64,000 nucleotides of DNA from Paenibacillus agilis (GTDB lineage Bacteria; Bacillota; Bacilli; Paenibacillales; Paenibacillaceae), in contig NZ_VNJK01000003.1 of NCBI RefSeq assembly GCF_007786455.1, forward strand, positions 124,001-188,000. Direction: 5' to 3'. The position numbers and the translations under genes are program-made. Below, piece after piece: positions 35,773 to 45,239 of this stretch (the stretch's first letter is position 1; the number at the start of each line of letters is the position of its first letter). A model generated the notes under the pieces. It saw only the letters and a program-made list of their open reading frames with translations, ran no database searches and was not told the origin of the DNA.

Positions 35773-38298
35773 TTAACGAAGCACAGGCAGCTTGGCAGGA
35801 TCGATACCGTGGAAGGTATATCCGTTCTGTACATAGCTGTCGTAGTACACTCTACCATTTCGATAATACATAAGATCTTCGACATGGAAGCCACCCATAA
35901 GATTCAGCTTCTCCACGCCGCTGCTGCGCTTCTCGTGCACGGTTCCGAGCTTATACAACCTTGATCCTTCATCTGCTCGCTGTGCGTAACGGATGAATTC
36001 GCTCGTACAATCGCCGAAGAAATATTTCTCCTCATAACGATGCTCATGCGTATAGTCCAAGAGGCGAATGTGGATATTCGCTTGCTCCTCTAGCGTCCGA
36101 TACAGGCGTTTGAACAGCTCTTCTTTTGAAAGAACATCTTTGTCGTCATACGAAATTGCAACATTAGAGCGGCGCAGCAATTCTTCTTCGAACGTCTGAT
36201 GGAAAGGTGCTGCCGTTAAAACATGCACACGGCACACTTCCATCAACTTACGTAAGAGATGTTCACGGCCAACGTGGAGCAAGTCAGGCATGTGTCCTAC
36301 ATATCGTTCGTCAAAGAATATCATTGCACCACGCTTAGCCTCGATTTCTTGCATCACATCAGAAGTAACTCGTTCATAGTACTCCATAATGTTTTGCCCG
36401 ATATAATCGTCCGCGGTACGGATACTCTCTAACGCTGCCTCATGGAGCAGGTGCTCCAACTCTCGCATTTGCTGTACTTGGCGAGCCGATTCGGCATGAA
36501 GCTGCTCCAACTCCGTTTCATACCGTCGCATGAACTGCAACTCGGTTTCTGTATGCAGCAGCTCCAGCTTCTTGCTATAAATCGTCTGACAGAAGCTGCG
36601 CACGAAGCCGCGCACATTGTGTTTGTCCATGAACGGAAGGCGCTGGAAGGATAGGCTGTCGGCCTTCTCCATATAAAGCTGGTCGAGCTCGGCTTGAGCC
36701 AGCTCCAGCTCACGCGATAGATCACGAATACGTGCACGCACGTCTTTCCATACACTTGCCGTTTCTTCGTGCTCATTTGTCCATTCATACCAATGAAAGA
36801 CGTTAAGATTCGGATGCTCGGCAGCTTGCTTTTGCATTGTGGCATGCAATTTTGTCCGTACATCTAACTGCTCCATATAGCTGCTCGCGGAACGGACAAA
36901 GTTGTCGCGGAAATAAAGCTTGCAGCCCTCACCGAACAGCGCTTCCTCTGCTTCTCGCAGTGATAGCTGTTTCAAACGAGAGAAGCTAACATCATGCGTC
37001 ATGATGCCATTCATATCATTAATGCGGCTTGCATCCGGAATCGCTTCATTGACTTGGAGAGCGACCTTGTCGGTTGACAGTCCGAGCAATGCGAGCTTCT
37101 CACGGCTGCTCCAGTCAGGTGCCGCCTGCAATCGTTCTAGCAGCTGCTTGTAAAAATGATAGAGCACAGTCAAGGCGATAGATTCATTAGGTCGCTTTAC
37201 TTTAGAAAATCCAGCTGATACATAACCTTGACGTCCGTCTTCGGTCATCATGTTATTTTTAAATGCTGCATTGTTATAGCTGGTTGCAAAGCTAGCATAC
37301 TGATCATATGCGGCATCTTTCGACTTGCGATTTTTCAACAAGCTCATATGACAAATCATTTCATAATTATCTTGCATGTCAGATGCTGCTGAAATGCCTC
37401 GTTCGTTCTTGTCGGACAAAACGTAAACAAGATCGAATAATGGCGCAGGCCCATGCGAGATAGGGATACGAATACCGTCTTCCGTAACATGAAGTGGAGC
37501 GGATAACGCATAATCTGCTGCCTGCAAATGCTCCAACTCACGCAAGAATGCCACACCGTAACAACTGCTCGTACCGAAAGCATCAATCTGATCGCGTTCG
37601 CTCAGAAGCGCGTACATGTCCATTTGCACGGACTTGAACGATTGGCTGAAAATCGATTGTGCCAATAACGTGATTTCCGGTACGAGCACATTCATGGGAT
37701 CATCTACTCTTGTAACGACTGCTAAATGAATGCGGTCGAAAGAAGAGTAGAGTCGTCCATAATCCGAAATGTGACGGCTGACTTGTCGCAGCGTGCGATT
37801 CATCTCGAATAGCTGCCGCTCATCCTGCTGCCATTTCCCATAAATGTCTGGGCGCAATGATTTGGATTGGTTGTGCTGCAATTTATCAATAGGCAGTGTG
37901 ATACGGCGAATACTTGTGCCGATTGAATCTTGAGCACGCTGAGCAGCGTCAGAATCGAAGAGTCGAGCCTGTTTGAGGCTCAACTCTTGCTCTTGCCCTT
38001 GATCCATCTGTCTGTTTATGCCTTGTGTTTGCGAAGTCTCATACAGTCCATGTTCCTGCTGTCCTCGACGCAGTTCGCCTTCCTGTTCCGAAGCAATATG
38101 AACATACATAACGCCTGCGCTATTGTCCCACTTCTTTGCATTGATGCGTGCAATTTGTTCAACGGCTTCTGCCGACTTGTCACCGATGAACAAGAAAAGA
38201 GTAGGGTAGTGAATACTGCTCTGATCATCGGCCAGCCCGCTTAATTTTTCTTCCGCACTTGCATATTCATCAGCAAATTGCTGTAACAGCTGTTTCAT
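35773..38298 (-). CDS. Degenerate tubulin-like paralogue with coiled-coil C-terminus
   Basis: An 841-aa protein not matched to a named family by eye. I read it as a relative of the 1129-aa tubulin-like protein encoded just upstream. HYPTLFLFIGD aligns with the IGLGGTG strand, FDRIHLAVVTRVDDPMNV (188-203) with the strand and glycine loop of the partner (186-194), GVAFLREL with GYAALKEL, and PLFDLVYVLSDKNERGI with PPFNLCHLISATNTEGK. The GGTGSG nucleotide loop is missing, so it probably cannot bind GTP. Residues about 490-620 are helical and coiled-coil-like. Only 4 nt separate it from the tubulin gene. Confidence 0.6.
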   Translation of the reverse strand: MKQLLQQFADEYASAEEKLSGLADDQSSIHYPTLFLFIGDKSAEAVEQIARINAKKWDNSAGVMYVHIASEQEGELRRGQQEHGLYETSQTQGINRQMDQGQEQELSLKQARLFDSDAAQRAQDSIGTSIRRITLPIDKLQHNQSKSLRPDIYGKWQQDERQLFEMNRTLRQVSRHISDYGRLYSSFDRIHLAVVTRVDDPMNVLVPEITLLAQSIFSQSFKSVQMDMYALLSERDQIDAFGTSSCYGVAFLRELEHLQAADYALSAPLHVTEDGIRIPISHGPAPLFDLVYVLSDKNERGISAASDMQDNYEMICHMSLLKNRKSKDAAYDQYASFATSYNNAAFKNNMMTEDGRQGYVSAGFSKVKRPNESIALTVLYHFYKQLLERLQAAPDWSSREKLALLGLSTDKVALQVNEAIPDASRINDMNGIMTHDVSFSRLKQLSLREAEEALFGEGCKLYFRDNFVRSASSYMEQLDVRTKLHATMQKQAAEHPNLNVFHWYEWTNEHEETASVWKDVRARIRDLSRELELAQAELDQLYMEKADSLSFQRLPFMDKHNVRGFVRSFCQTIYSKKLELLHTETELQFMRRYETELEQLHAESARQVQQMRELEHLLHEAALESIRTADDYIGQNIMEYYERVTSDVMQEIEAKRGAMIFFDERYVGHMPDLLHVGREHLLRKLMEVCRVHVLTAAPFHQTFEEELLRRSNVAISYDDKDVLSKEELFKRLYRTLEEQANIHIRLLDYTHEHRYEEKYFFGDCTSEFIRYAQRADEGSRLYKLGTVHEKRSSGVEKLNLMGGFHVEDLMYYRNGRVYYDSYVQNGYTFHGIDPAKLPVLR

Positions 38299-38302
38299 AG
38301 GC

Positions 38303-41300
38303 TTACTTCAACTTTCTGCGAATCGTGTTAAGCTTGCTCGTAAGCTGCTTGTAGAACTGGTATGCTTCTTCACCGTTCGCCAATTCGATCTTCTCATACT
38401 CAAGACGATCGCGAGCGTCGAGGAAGGCAGAATATAGATCTTCTAGCTTCTCAAGCAGCGGCGTTACGTCTTCCGAGCCAGTTAGCTCTGCGTCGCGACG
38501 GGAAGCTTTGCGCAGCATCGTGCTGCGGCTCTTATCATCGAGCTTGCGGAACTGCTCGAATATTTCAAACTCCACATAGTCGCGAATCTTCATTAGATTG
38601 GCGAATGGCTCCCATGCTTCTTCTTCCTCATCACGGTCGTATACAAACAGAGCGCCTTTTTTCGTAATCGTGCCTGTGTACATCACTTCGATGAACTGAT
38701 CTTGCAGCTTTTCTTCATCTTGATGCATGCTGAGCAGCTTATCGAATTCCGCGACTTTGCTGGCAATCGCTTCGTACTTCGCAATTTCTTCACGAACACG
38801 GCGAGTCAAATCAGGTGTACGTATCAAGTTTTCTTTAGCCAGTTCTTCGTTGATGCTGCCAAAAATATCTTTCGTAGTCTGCTGCGGCAATCCTTCTGCC
38901 AACAGACGCTTCAGCTCAAGCTGCGCGCGCTTCACTTCGCCAAGATTCGGTTTCGCTGCTTTCAACTGCAGATCGTACTCGCTCAACAGCTTGTCCAGCT
39001 CAAATGCAGGCGTTAGCACGACCGCGTAGCGGTTGCTCGTATTGTGGTCGATGTCTTTCTCCACAACAATCTTGTAGCCTTGCGCTTTCGCGAATTCACC
39101 GCGTACACGTTCGTTATAGCTGCGTACGCGAGCATTTGCATACGTGTCGCCCCAAGATTGCTCAGGGATTGGTGAAGGCAAGTACGTCCAGTTAATCTTA
39201 TCCGTTTGCACGAGATGGCGTCCGATGCCTTCTTTATCAAGAATGGTGCGCTCATAGCTTTCTTCGTACACTTTAAGCGGTGTATAGACGAACAATGGCA
39301 CACCATTGCGTGTGTTGAGCCAGAAAATACGGTTCTTCACTTCACTCTCTTTTACAGTGAAGTGAGATTTGCCTACTGCGTTATTTTGATAGTTTTTAAT
39401 CCCTTTCAAAATGCTAGGTGCCTTAACAGGTACAGATACAAAGCCCCAAGAAGGGAAGTACATGCTGCCAGAGCTGTTGCTCAAGTGGAATACAGGTACT
39501 GCTTCGTCATCCAGCTTGCTAGCAATATTGCGTTCTACGAACTTCTCGATCGACTCTTCTTGGCCGAATTTCATAATCAAGAACTCTTCCATCGACTGTG
39601 TGATCAAGTCGCCGAACTTGTCAGACAAGAAGTCGCTAATCGAGCTTACGATATCGATCTCGTTCTCCTTAATCCATTGATCCGAACGGTTCAACAATTC
39701 CATCGTAAAGTCGCGAATGAGATCGTCGACTTCCTTCTGTTCCATAACTTTGCTAATCACTTTAGAAACGTCCGGCACGCTGACGATATTCCAATAGTAA
39801 GAGCGATTGCCTTTATAGTCAGACTGCTCATCACCGTTAATCAGAATATCTCCGTTTTTCTCGAAAATAGAATTAAGTGCATTCAAAATTTCCGTAAATA
39901 CGCTATAAATGCGATTGTTCTCTTTGTTTAACAGCTCGTACAAATCTTCATAGAACTCGATCATTTGCTCGGTACGTTCCAGATCAGCATGAAGCCAGTA
40001 CTCATTAATTTTCGCTTCAATAAAGACATTTTTCTTCTTGTCCTTCGAGATAAAGGCACTCTTCGCATCACCGAGACGATCATGCGCTTGATCCTGTGCC
40101 GACTCGATGTCGCGCGGAATACGGTGCAAGCTCTCGCGCAGCGTCTCGATGTAAGAAAGGATCATTTTTAACAAGCAGAAGCCTTTCTCGGTATAAATAA
40201 GACGCGATACGTAGAACGGGCCTTGCTCAGGATGCAGGAAGAAGCGGCGCAATTGCTCACTAAGCTGCTCGACGATTTGGCCTGGCAGCTGCTTCTTAGC
40301 CTTAATATATTCTTCACGAGCACGTGCTAGGAAGTTCTGCTCCAGCTCCGTGTCCATGTTCACGACTTGCATCTTCACGACATTGCTGTAGCTTAAACGC
40401 TCACTGTTCTCGTAGCCTGGCAATGGCTCAGGTACACGTGATTCGAACGTCTTGACCATCGAATCAAGGTCGATACCAATCTTGCGCGCGAACTTCTCGA
40501 TATCTTCTTGACTTGGCGCTTTCTCGAACATCTTGTCCATCTTCTGGAACAGTCGGTAGCCAAGGTATGTTGTCATTTCTTCAATCGGCAGAACCGCAGA
40601 GGATGCACCGATAATGTTGTACTCATAGTTAGCTGGGTACGCTTTGTTCATTTGCGCAATATTCGTACGGATATTGCTAATATAGTCATGAATTGCGAAC
40701 TCTTCGCCAGACTGTTTCTCTTCACTTGCCATAAAGTTCGTAATATTTTCTGCTGTTACGTTCATGCAGTAATCATAAGCGTTCTCCAGCAGCTTGCCTT
40801 CTGTGTTCGTTGCTGAGATCAGATGGCATAAATTAAACGGCGGCAATGGTGAGTTTACGCTCAAAATATTGCCGTATTTCTGCTGGAATCGCTCCCCGCG
40901 GCTGTCTACATTCATCCAGTAATCAAGCTCTTTAAGCGCGGCATAGCCGTTCTTCTTGATGTACTCACGTGTGTGCTCACTCAAGCTCTTGTTCGCCAAG
41001 TTGACGTCTGGCGTGAACAAGTAACCGAGTGTATTTACACGGTCGATACCTGCGGAGCCGTGATCGCGCTCAATGATACCGCGCACGATATAGGAAATAT
41101 CCAAGAAGCATCCGCTTCCTGTACCACCGGACAAGCCGGAAAGCAGGAATACCATCAGCTTCTTATTTGTGCCGACAGATAATGTCTTAATCTTCTTATC
41201 AATCGCTTGAACAACTTGGTTAATCTTTGTGAACAACAGTAGTCGTCCAGCTTGGCGTACACCTGCTGCACCGTTCATGCCGTCTGTAATCGACAGCTCA

Positions 41301-41692
41301 GGAGACAGCCATTCTGTAATGTATGGCTCCAAAATACTACGATTTTGCAGCAAGCCGCCGACTTCAGCGTTCGACAATAGAACAAATTCATTCAACGGAT
41401 CAAGGCCGATACCCTTGTATTTCTTAGCACGATCTTGTTCATTGGTTTCGAATGCGAGGAACTCGACGTTCGATGGTTTCTCCATTTTGCGCTTCGATAC
41501 CGGATCTTCCGGCAGCTTGAAGCGGCGGTTAATTTGATATTTCAAACGGAGCAGGGCATCGATCCCTGTTCCGCCTAATCCGATAATAAGAATGGGATTA
41601 TCAATCGTATCAACGCGAATCTTGTCACTGACAATACCTCCACCAAGGGATACATCCAACTGCTGTATATGTTCGCGAACTACTGGTTTCAT
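38303..41692 (-). CDS. Tubulin-like GTPase (Tubulin_2-type)
   Basis: A 1129-aa protein with a tubulin/FtsZ-like N-terminal half. It has IIGLGGTG (residues 36-43) and the tubulin signature loop LSGLSGGTGSG (184-194), then the PPFNLCHLISATNTEG region (284-299). It is much longer than FtsZ or TubZ. The second half (about 430-1100) is largely helical with acidic and basic stretches. It should bind GTP and may polymerise. Large tubulin-like proteins next to vWA and GTPase genes have been reported by comparative genomics, without a proven role. It is transcribed with the 841-aa paralogue, a 4-nt gap away. Confidence 0.82.
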   Translation of the reverse strand: MKPVVREHIQQLDVSLGGGIVSDKIRVDTIDNPILIIGLGGTGIDALLRLKYQINRRFKLPEDPVSKRKMEKPSNVEFLAFETNEQDRAKKYKGIGLDPLNEFVLLSNAEVGGLLQNRSILEPYITEWLSPELSITDGMNGAAGVRQAGRLLLFTKINQVVQAIDKKIKTLSVGTNKKLMVFLLSGLSGGTGSGCFLDISYIVRGIIERDHGSAGIDRVNTLGYLFTPDVNLANKSLSEHTREYIKKNGYAALKELDYWMNVDSRGERFQQKYGNILSVNSPLPPFNLCHLISATNTEGKLLENAYDYCMNVTAENITNFMASEEKQSGEEFAIHDYISNIRTNIAQMNKAYPANYEYNIIGASSAVLPIEEMTTYLGYRLFQKMDKMFEKAPSQEDIEKFARKIGIDLDSMVKTFESRVPEPLPGYENSERLSYSNVVKMQVVNMDTELEQNFLARAREEYIKAKKQLPGQIVEQLSEQLRRFFLHPEQGPFYVSRLIYTEKGFCLLKMILSYIETLRESLHRIPRDIESAQDQAHDRLGDAKSAFISKDKKKNVFIEAKINEYWLHADLERTEQMIEFYEDLYELLNKENNRIYSVFTEILNALNSIFEKNGDILINGDEQSDYKGNRSYYWNIVSVPDVSKVISKVMEQKEVDDLIRDFTMELLNRSDQWIKENEIDIVSSISDFLSDKFGDLITQSMEEFLIMKFGQEESIEKFVERNIASKLDDEAVPVFHLSNSSGSMYFPSWGFVSVPVKAPSILKGIKNYQNNAVGKSHFTVKESEVKNRIFWLNTRNGVPLFVYTPLKVYEESYERTILDKEGIGRHLVQTDKINWTYLPSPIPEQSWGDTYANARVRSYNERVRGEFAKAQGYKIVVEKDIDHNTSNRYAVVLTPAFELDKLLSEYDLQLKAAKPNLGEVKRAQLELKRLLAEGLPQQTTKDIFGSINEELAKENLIRTPDLTRRVREEIAKYEAIASKVAEFDKLLSMHQDEEKLQDQFIEVMYTGTITKKGALFVYDRDEEEEAWEPFANLMKIRDYVEFEIFEQFRKLDDKSRSTMLRKASRRDAELTGSEDVTPLLEKLEDLYSAFLDARDRLEYEKIELANGEEAYQFYKQLTSKLNTIRRKLK

Positions 41693-41770
41693 GTTACATT
41701 GACCTCCTTAGCGTCAAACGCTTTTCTGTTTCTATACCTTTTATAATTTCTATAACGAAATATGAGAGAT

Positions 41771-41814
41771 TGACTCACTGACTCACTGACTGACTGATTA
41801 ACTAACCGACTGAT
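41771..41814. repeat. Short TGAC/TGAT tetranucleotide run
   Basis: The sequence directly downstream of the vWA gene stop codon is an imperfect tandem array of TGAC, TCAC and TGAT units of about 44 bp. It lies in the 122-nt gap before the tubulin gene and could vary by slippage. Confidence 0.6.
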
Positions 41815-43599
41815 CTATACGAGATATTCGATCATAATCGTTTTATCTACACTAGCAAGTGGAACGGTAATACGGTCGCCATTTTTCAACTCAACCCCGT
41901 TGCTTGCTTGAACGGCACGGCCTGACTTCTCGATTGTGCTGTCTCCATTGCTGCGAATCATGATGCGGTCTTGGTTGCCCGGTGTAAATACGATCTTCTC
42001 TGTTTCCTTCAATTCCGGTGCCAGTTGCAATACTTGATGCAAGGTGAACTTACCGCGGAAGCTATTCAGCTTCTTATACTGCGGGTAGCTCTTCTCGCCT
42101 GTATTCTCATCCTTAATTTCGATGACAAGCTGTCCAACGAAGCCGCGATTCGCTTTTTTCATCACCTTCATAATAAAGAATGCGGCAGCAGCGAGTGCAG
42201 CAGCTCCAAGCACTCCACCTACAACGAGGAGGGTAGGGAAGGGCTTGTCCTCCGCTGGGCCACCTGACTCTGTTGGCGGAGGCGTTGTTACTTTGCCTGA
42301 CTTAGCATCGATCTGGACAGGCTTCGTTTCACGATAGAAGCTCTTGTCTTCGGCTTTCACGATTAGTTCATAGAGATGCTTATCCTTGATTGTGACTTCT
42401 CCTGTGAAGCGATCACCTTTGTTGTTCAAAGGCACCTCGACGGTTTTGCCTGTATCTACATCTTTCAGCAGGGCAACGGCGTTCATGTTGTTATACAGCT
42501 CTTTATTGTCGAGCGGCTGTCCATTGCTGATGAGATACGATTCAATATCGATGGTGTCACCTGGCTTGTAGCTCTTGGACGGAATCGGCTTCATCGTCAG
42601 GGCCAAGTCATAGTTAAAGATCAAGTTAATATCGATCTTGTCCTTCGCGACACCCTTCACTTGTAACGTCCAATCACCTTGTTCAGGCTGCATTAGCTTA
42701 AGCAAAGAGTAGCTCTTAGACTTGGACTGAAGCACGTCGGAGGAAGGAATCGGCACGCTGTTGCCAGCTGGATCGATCAATCGAACTTCGACGGGCTTCT
42801 CCGACATAATCGAAATATTTGCTTCCAACACATTTGCGTTAGGAACGTTAATTTTTACATCTTGATACTTGCCGTTCGATGTAATCGAATCAATCGGCAC
42901 AACTTTTAATTTCAGGTGACTTGCAAAAATTTCACTCAATATTTGCGGCAAATCGTCCGCAGAGTCGGTGACGAAGGATTTACCTCCGGTCTTGCTCGCG
43001 ATTTGATCCAATACAGATTTGTTTAGCTGACCGTCTGCATTAAGGCCAATTGTATAAATGGGAATGCCCATCTTCTTCGCATCGGCGACTGCCTGATTGA
43101 GCTCTTGATCGGATTGAGCCTGTGTACGGCTGCCGTTTTTGTTTAAGTAGTTATTGCCGTCCGCGAGCAATACGATCATCGGTTCGTGTGCCGGATCAGC
43201 GCCATTCTCTAACACTTTGACAGCTTCCTTAACGCCGACAGCGATGTCTGTGTATGCACCATGATTGATCTGGTCAATAAACTGCTTCAAATCCTGCTTG
43301 TCTGCTTCTGACTTAATATCGAGCAGTGCTTTCTCGCGCTCGATTCGATCGGTGTAGGCGACGATGCCTACCTTATCGCCTGTTGGCGACAGCATATCGA
43401 TGAACATCTTCATCGCTTCATTAGCAAGCTTATTGCGATCACTCTCTTTCATCGAGTTGCTCACATCAAGCGCTAGTACCGCATCAATCTGTGAAGATGG
43501 CGTTGCCGCGTACGCTGTAGGCTGCATGCCGACGAGCGGTACAAATATGATCGAAAGTGCTAGTAGTATGCGAATAGAGATTGATATATTTCGTTGCAT
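41815..43599 (-). CDS. Exported vWA protein with one span and cytosolic C-domain
   Basis: A 594-aa protein with a signal peptide (1-31, cut at AYA-AT) and an external vWA domain (about 37-230) with intact metal site DVSNSMKES, YTDIAVG and LLADGNNYL. Beta-sandwich regions (about 235-435) and a Pro-rich linker follow, then one membrane span (about 455-478). A 110-aa cytosolic domain (RIMIRSNGDSTIEKSG, KNGDRITVPLASVDKTIMI) looks FHA-like but lacks a clear phospho-Thr motif. It is the first gene of the minus-strand cluster. The layout suggests a receptor passing signals from outside to the tubulin/GTPase components. Confidence 0.8.
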   Translation of the reverse strand: MQRNISISIRILLALSIIFVPLVGMQPTAYAATPSSQIDAVLALDVSNSMKESDRNKLANEAMKMFIDMLSPTGDKVGIVAYTDRIEREKALLDIKSEADKQDLKQFIDQINHGAYTDIAVGVKEAVKVLENGADPAHEPMIVLLADGNNYLNKNGSRTQAQSDQELNQAVADAKKMGIPIYTIGLNADGQLNKSVLDQIASKTGGKSFVTDSADDLPQILSEIFASHLKLKVVPIDSITSNGKYQDVKINVPNANVLEANISIMSEKPVEVRLIDPAGNSVPIPSSDVLQSKSKSYSLLKLMQPEQGDWTLQVKGVAKDKIDINLIFNYDLALTMKPIPSKSYKPGDTIDIESYLISNGQPLDNKELYNNMNAVALLKDVDTGKTVEVPLNNKGDRFTGEVTIKDKHLYELIVKAEDKSFYRETKPVQIDAKSGKVTTPPPTESGGPAEDKPFPTLLVVGGVLGAAALAAAAFFIMKVMKKANRGFVGQLVIEIKDENTGEKSYPQYKKLNSFRGKFTLHQVLQLAPELKETEKIVFTPGNQDRIMIRSNGDSTIEKSGRAVQASNGVELKNGDRITVPLASVDKTIMIEYLV

Positions 43600-43929
43600 A
43601 AAATGTCTCCTTTTGATGTATTGAGGCTGTTCAACGACTATAACGGTTAAATAGGTTAAACGTCCTACAAGTCTATCATTTCTATTGTATGTTAAAATTC
43701 TTAAGATTGTATGAAGTTTATCTCATAAATGTCCAGCAATTTTCAAACATTGACAGTGGACAGTTGATTTCTGACTGAATTCGGCATTACACTTGCAATG
43801 TGCTGCTAGTAACTGTTGGCATTCGACATAGGTCGAATCTTGTTATCTTATTGTTCGAATATGATTGAACTTGATCTTCGTTGATCTTGCTTGAATAACG
43901 ACATACAACCAGAGGAAAGGAATATTCCT
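43600..43929. other. Divergent promoter region of the tubulin/GTPase cluster
   Basis: These 330 AT-rich bases lie between the first minus-strand cluster gene and the small membrane gene pair. At 43821-43838 is a perfect 18-bp palindrome-type site, ATTCGAC-ATAG-GTCGAAT. It is a candidate operator for either direction. I could not assign a confident -35/-10 pair. Confidence 0.4.
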
Positions 43930-44079
43930 ATGATCGCATATGGGTGTCTAGCCATTCTTATCGTATATGCTGCAGTTATTAGTATTAAAGCTTACATGCA
44001 GCGCAAGCGAGTACCAACCTCAGAAGAAGTTGATGAAGTGCTGCTAACGATACTAAACCGTGGACGTGATACAAAATGA
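43930..44079 (+). CDS. Small single-span membrane protein
   Basis: A 49-aa protein with one hydrophobic span (about 2-23, IAYGCLAILIVYAAVISIKA) followed by a basic stretch and an acidic helix (TSEEVDEVLLTIL). ATG 43930 is preceded by AGAGGAAAGG 9 nt upstream. A TTG 13 codons earlier lacks such a site. It overlaps the next gene by 4 nt. Divergent from the vWA-tubulin cluster, it could be an accessory of it. No family is recognised. Confidence 0.6.
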   Translation: MIAYGCLAILIVYAAVISIKAYMQRKRVPTSEEVDEVLLTILNRGRDTK

Positions 44080-45002
44080 ACCATAAACAACCAGTTCGGC
44101 TTAAGTCCTATAGTATAACGAGATACGGCTATCAAAAGTTAAGAGTTTGCAAACATTGTAAAAATTTCACCATGTTATCGAAAGAGGAGTGCCGTTATTG
44201 CGACAAAAATAAACTGATTTCGCTAGATGAGCACGCCTCTCTGCTTGTTCGTGATTCAAATATTAAAGTGTTGCTTATCGCGCTCCTGATCGCGGTCGCT
44301 GCTGTACTTTTTGGCGACTCGACGGAACAACGACTCATTTGCGGCACGATAGGGCTCATAGTCATCATCGTCCTATGGAGAGTCCAAGTTATGCTGCGAC
44401 CACAAGCGGTGTCTAGGCAGCTGCTTGAACTTATCAAGCAGGAACAGCAAGTGATCGTGAATGGTGTGTTCCGTGATTGGGAAGTTGCTATTGAGAATTG
44501 GAACAAAGACAAACCATTAACTTATGCGATGCTGCGAGAGATTGCAACGCTTATGCATAATGACACCATTCGGCTGCAGCAGCTGCATATGCTTGACTCG
44601 TTTATTTTGCGAAAAGATATGGACCTCGAATTGGAGCCTCTCTTGTTAAGGCATTTCGAACCGCTGCTAGCCAATTACATTGGTGAAGTGGCCAAGCTAA
44701 AACGTGATTTGATTCGAGATCGAACGTTTCGCTATGTGCTGCGACATGAGCATTCCATCCTTCGCCTTGAGTCAGGGCTTGCGATTATGACGGCTGTCGT
44801 TGGTGCAGCCCTTCGCACGAAGCATTATATCGCATCCTATTCACCGCTCGTTCGGCGCTATGCTTTCAATCTACCGAAGGATCGTTTCCTTCGGCTGTAT
44901 CGAATGCTGGCAGAGTACCCGGACGAAGAATGGGAAGGGCTGCCGGATGAAGTCTACCGCATTTATCAAGAAAAATACCGCTGGGATGCGGACTTTCATT
45001 AG
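44076..45002 (+). CDS. Zinc-ribbon membrane protein of unknown function
   Basis: A 308-aa protein. An N-terminal zinc ribbon (C25-x2-C28 and C39-x2-C42, in VCKHCKNF and ECRYCDK) precedes two spans (about 62-80 and 86-107). A large cytosolic helical domain (about 110-308, HNDTIRLQQLHMLDSF, RHEHSILRLESGLAIM) follows. The start overlaps the small membrane protein gene, so they are coupled. The same kind of Cys pair occurs in the neighbouring cluster GTPase. The product may bind nucleic acid or proteins at the membrane. The function is unknown. Confidence 0.65.
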   Translation: MNHKQPVRLKSYSITRYGYQKLRVCKHCKNFTMLSKEECRYCDKNKLISLDEHASLLVRDSNIKVLLIALLIAVAAVLFGDSTEQRLICGTIGLIVIIVLWRVQVMLRPQAVSRQLLELIKQEQQVIVNGVFRDWEVAIENWNKDKPLTYAMLREIATLMHNDTIRLQQLHMLDSFILRKDMDLELEPLLLRHFEPLLANYIGEVAKLKRDLIRDRTFRYVLRHEHSILRLESGLAIMTAVVGAALRTKHYIASYSPLVRRYAFNLPKDRFLRLYRMLAEYPDEEWEGLPDEVYRIYQEKYRWDADFH

Positions 45003-45166
45003 TTGTACTTGAGTGCCGAATAGTGCACAAAACTACGTGCAACGAACCCGCTGGGTTATATGACGTAAGTCGTTTGTCCAACACCTTCAAATAGACGTTG
45101 GAATGTATCGGCTTTTGTCGATTGATGCATGTAGAAAGTGTGTAGGACGATAAGACGGATGTACAC

Positions 45167-45217
45167 AAAAACCTCTCCTAGCGCCTTCATTTTTATGAGG
45201 GTAGGGGAGGTTTTTTT
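45167..45217. terminator. Bidirectional terminator
   Basis: AAAACCTCTCCTA pairs with TAGGGGAGGTTTT around a second small stem and is followed by T. It ends the zinc-ribbon gene and faces the MORN gene. Confidence 0.8.
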
Positions 45218-45239
45218 CATATCCTTATGTAACGATATT

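Noticed and set aside
39206-39931. Long open frame (241 codons) on the plus strand
   Set aside because: It lies fully inside the tubulin-like gene on the other strand, has no ribosome site and its protein resembles nothing. It is a mirror effect of codon use.
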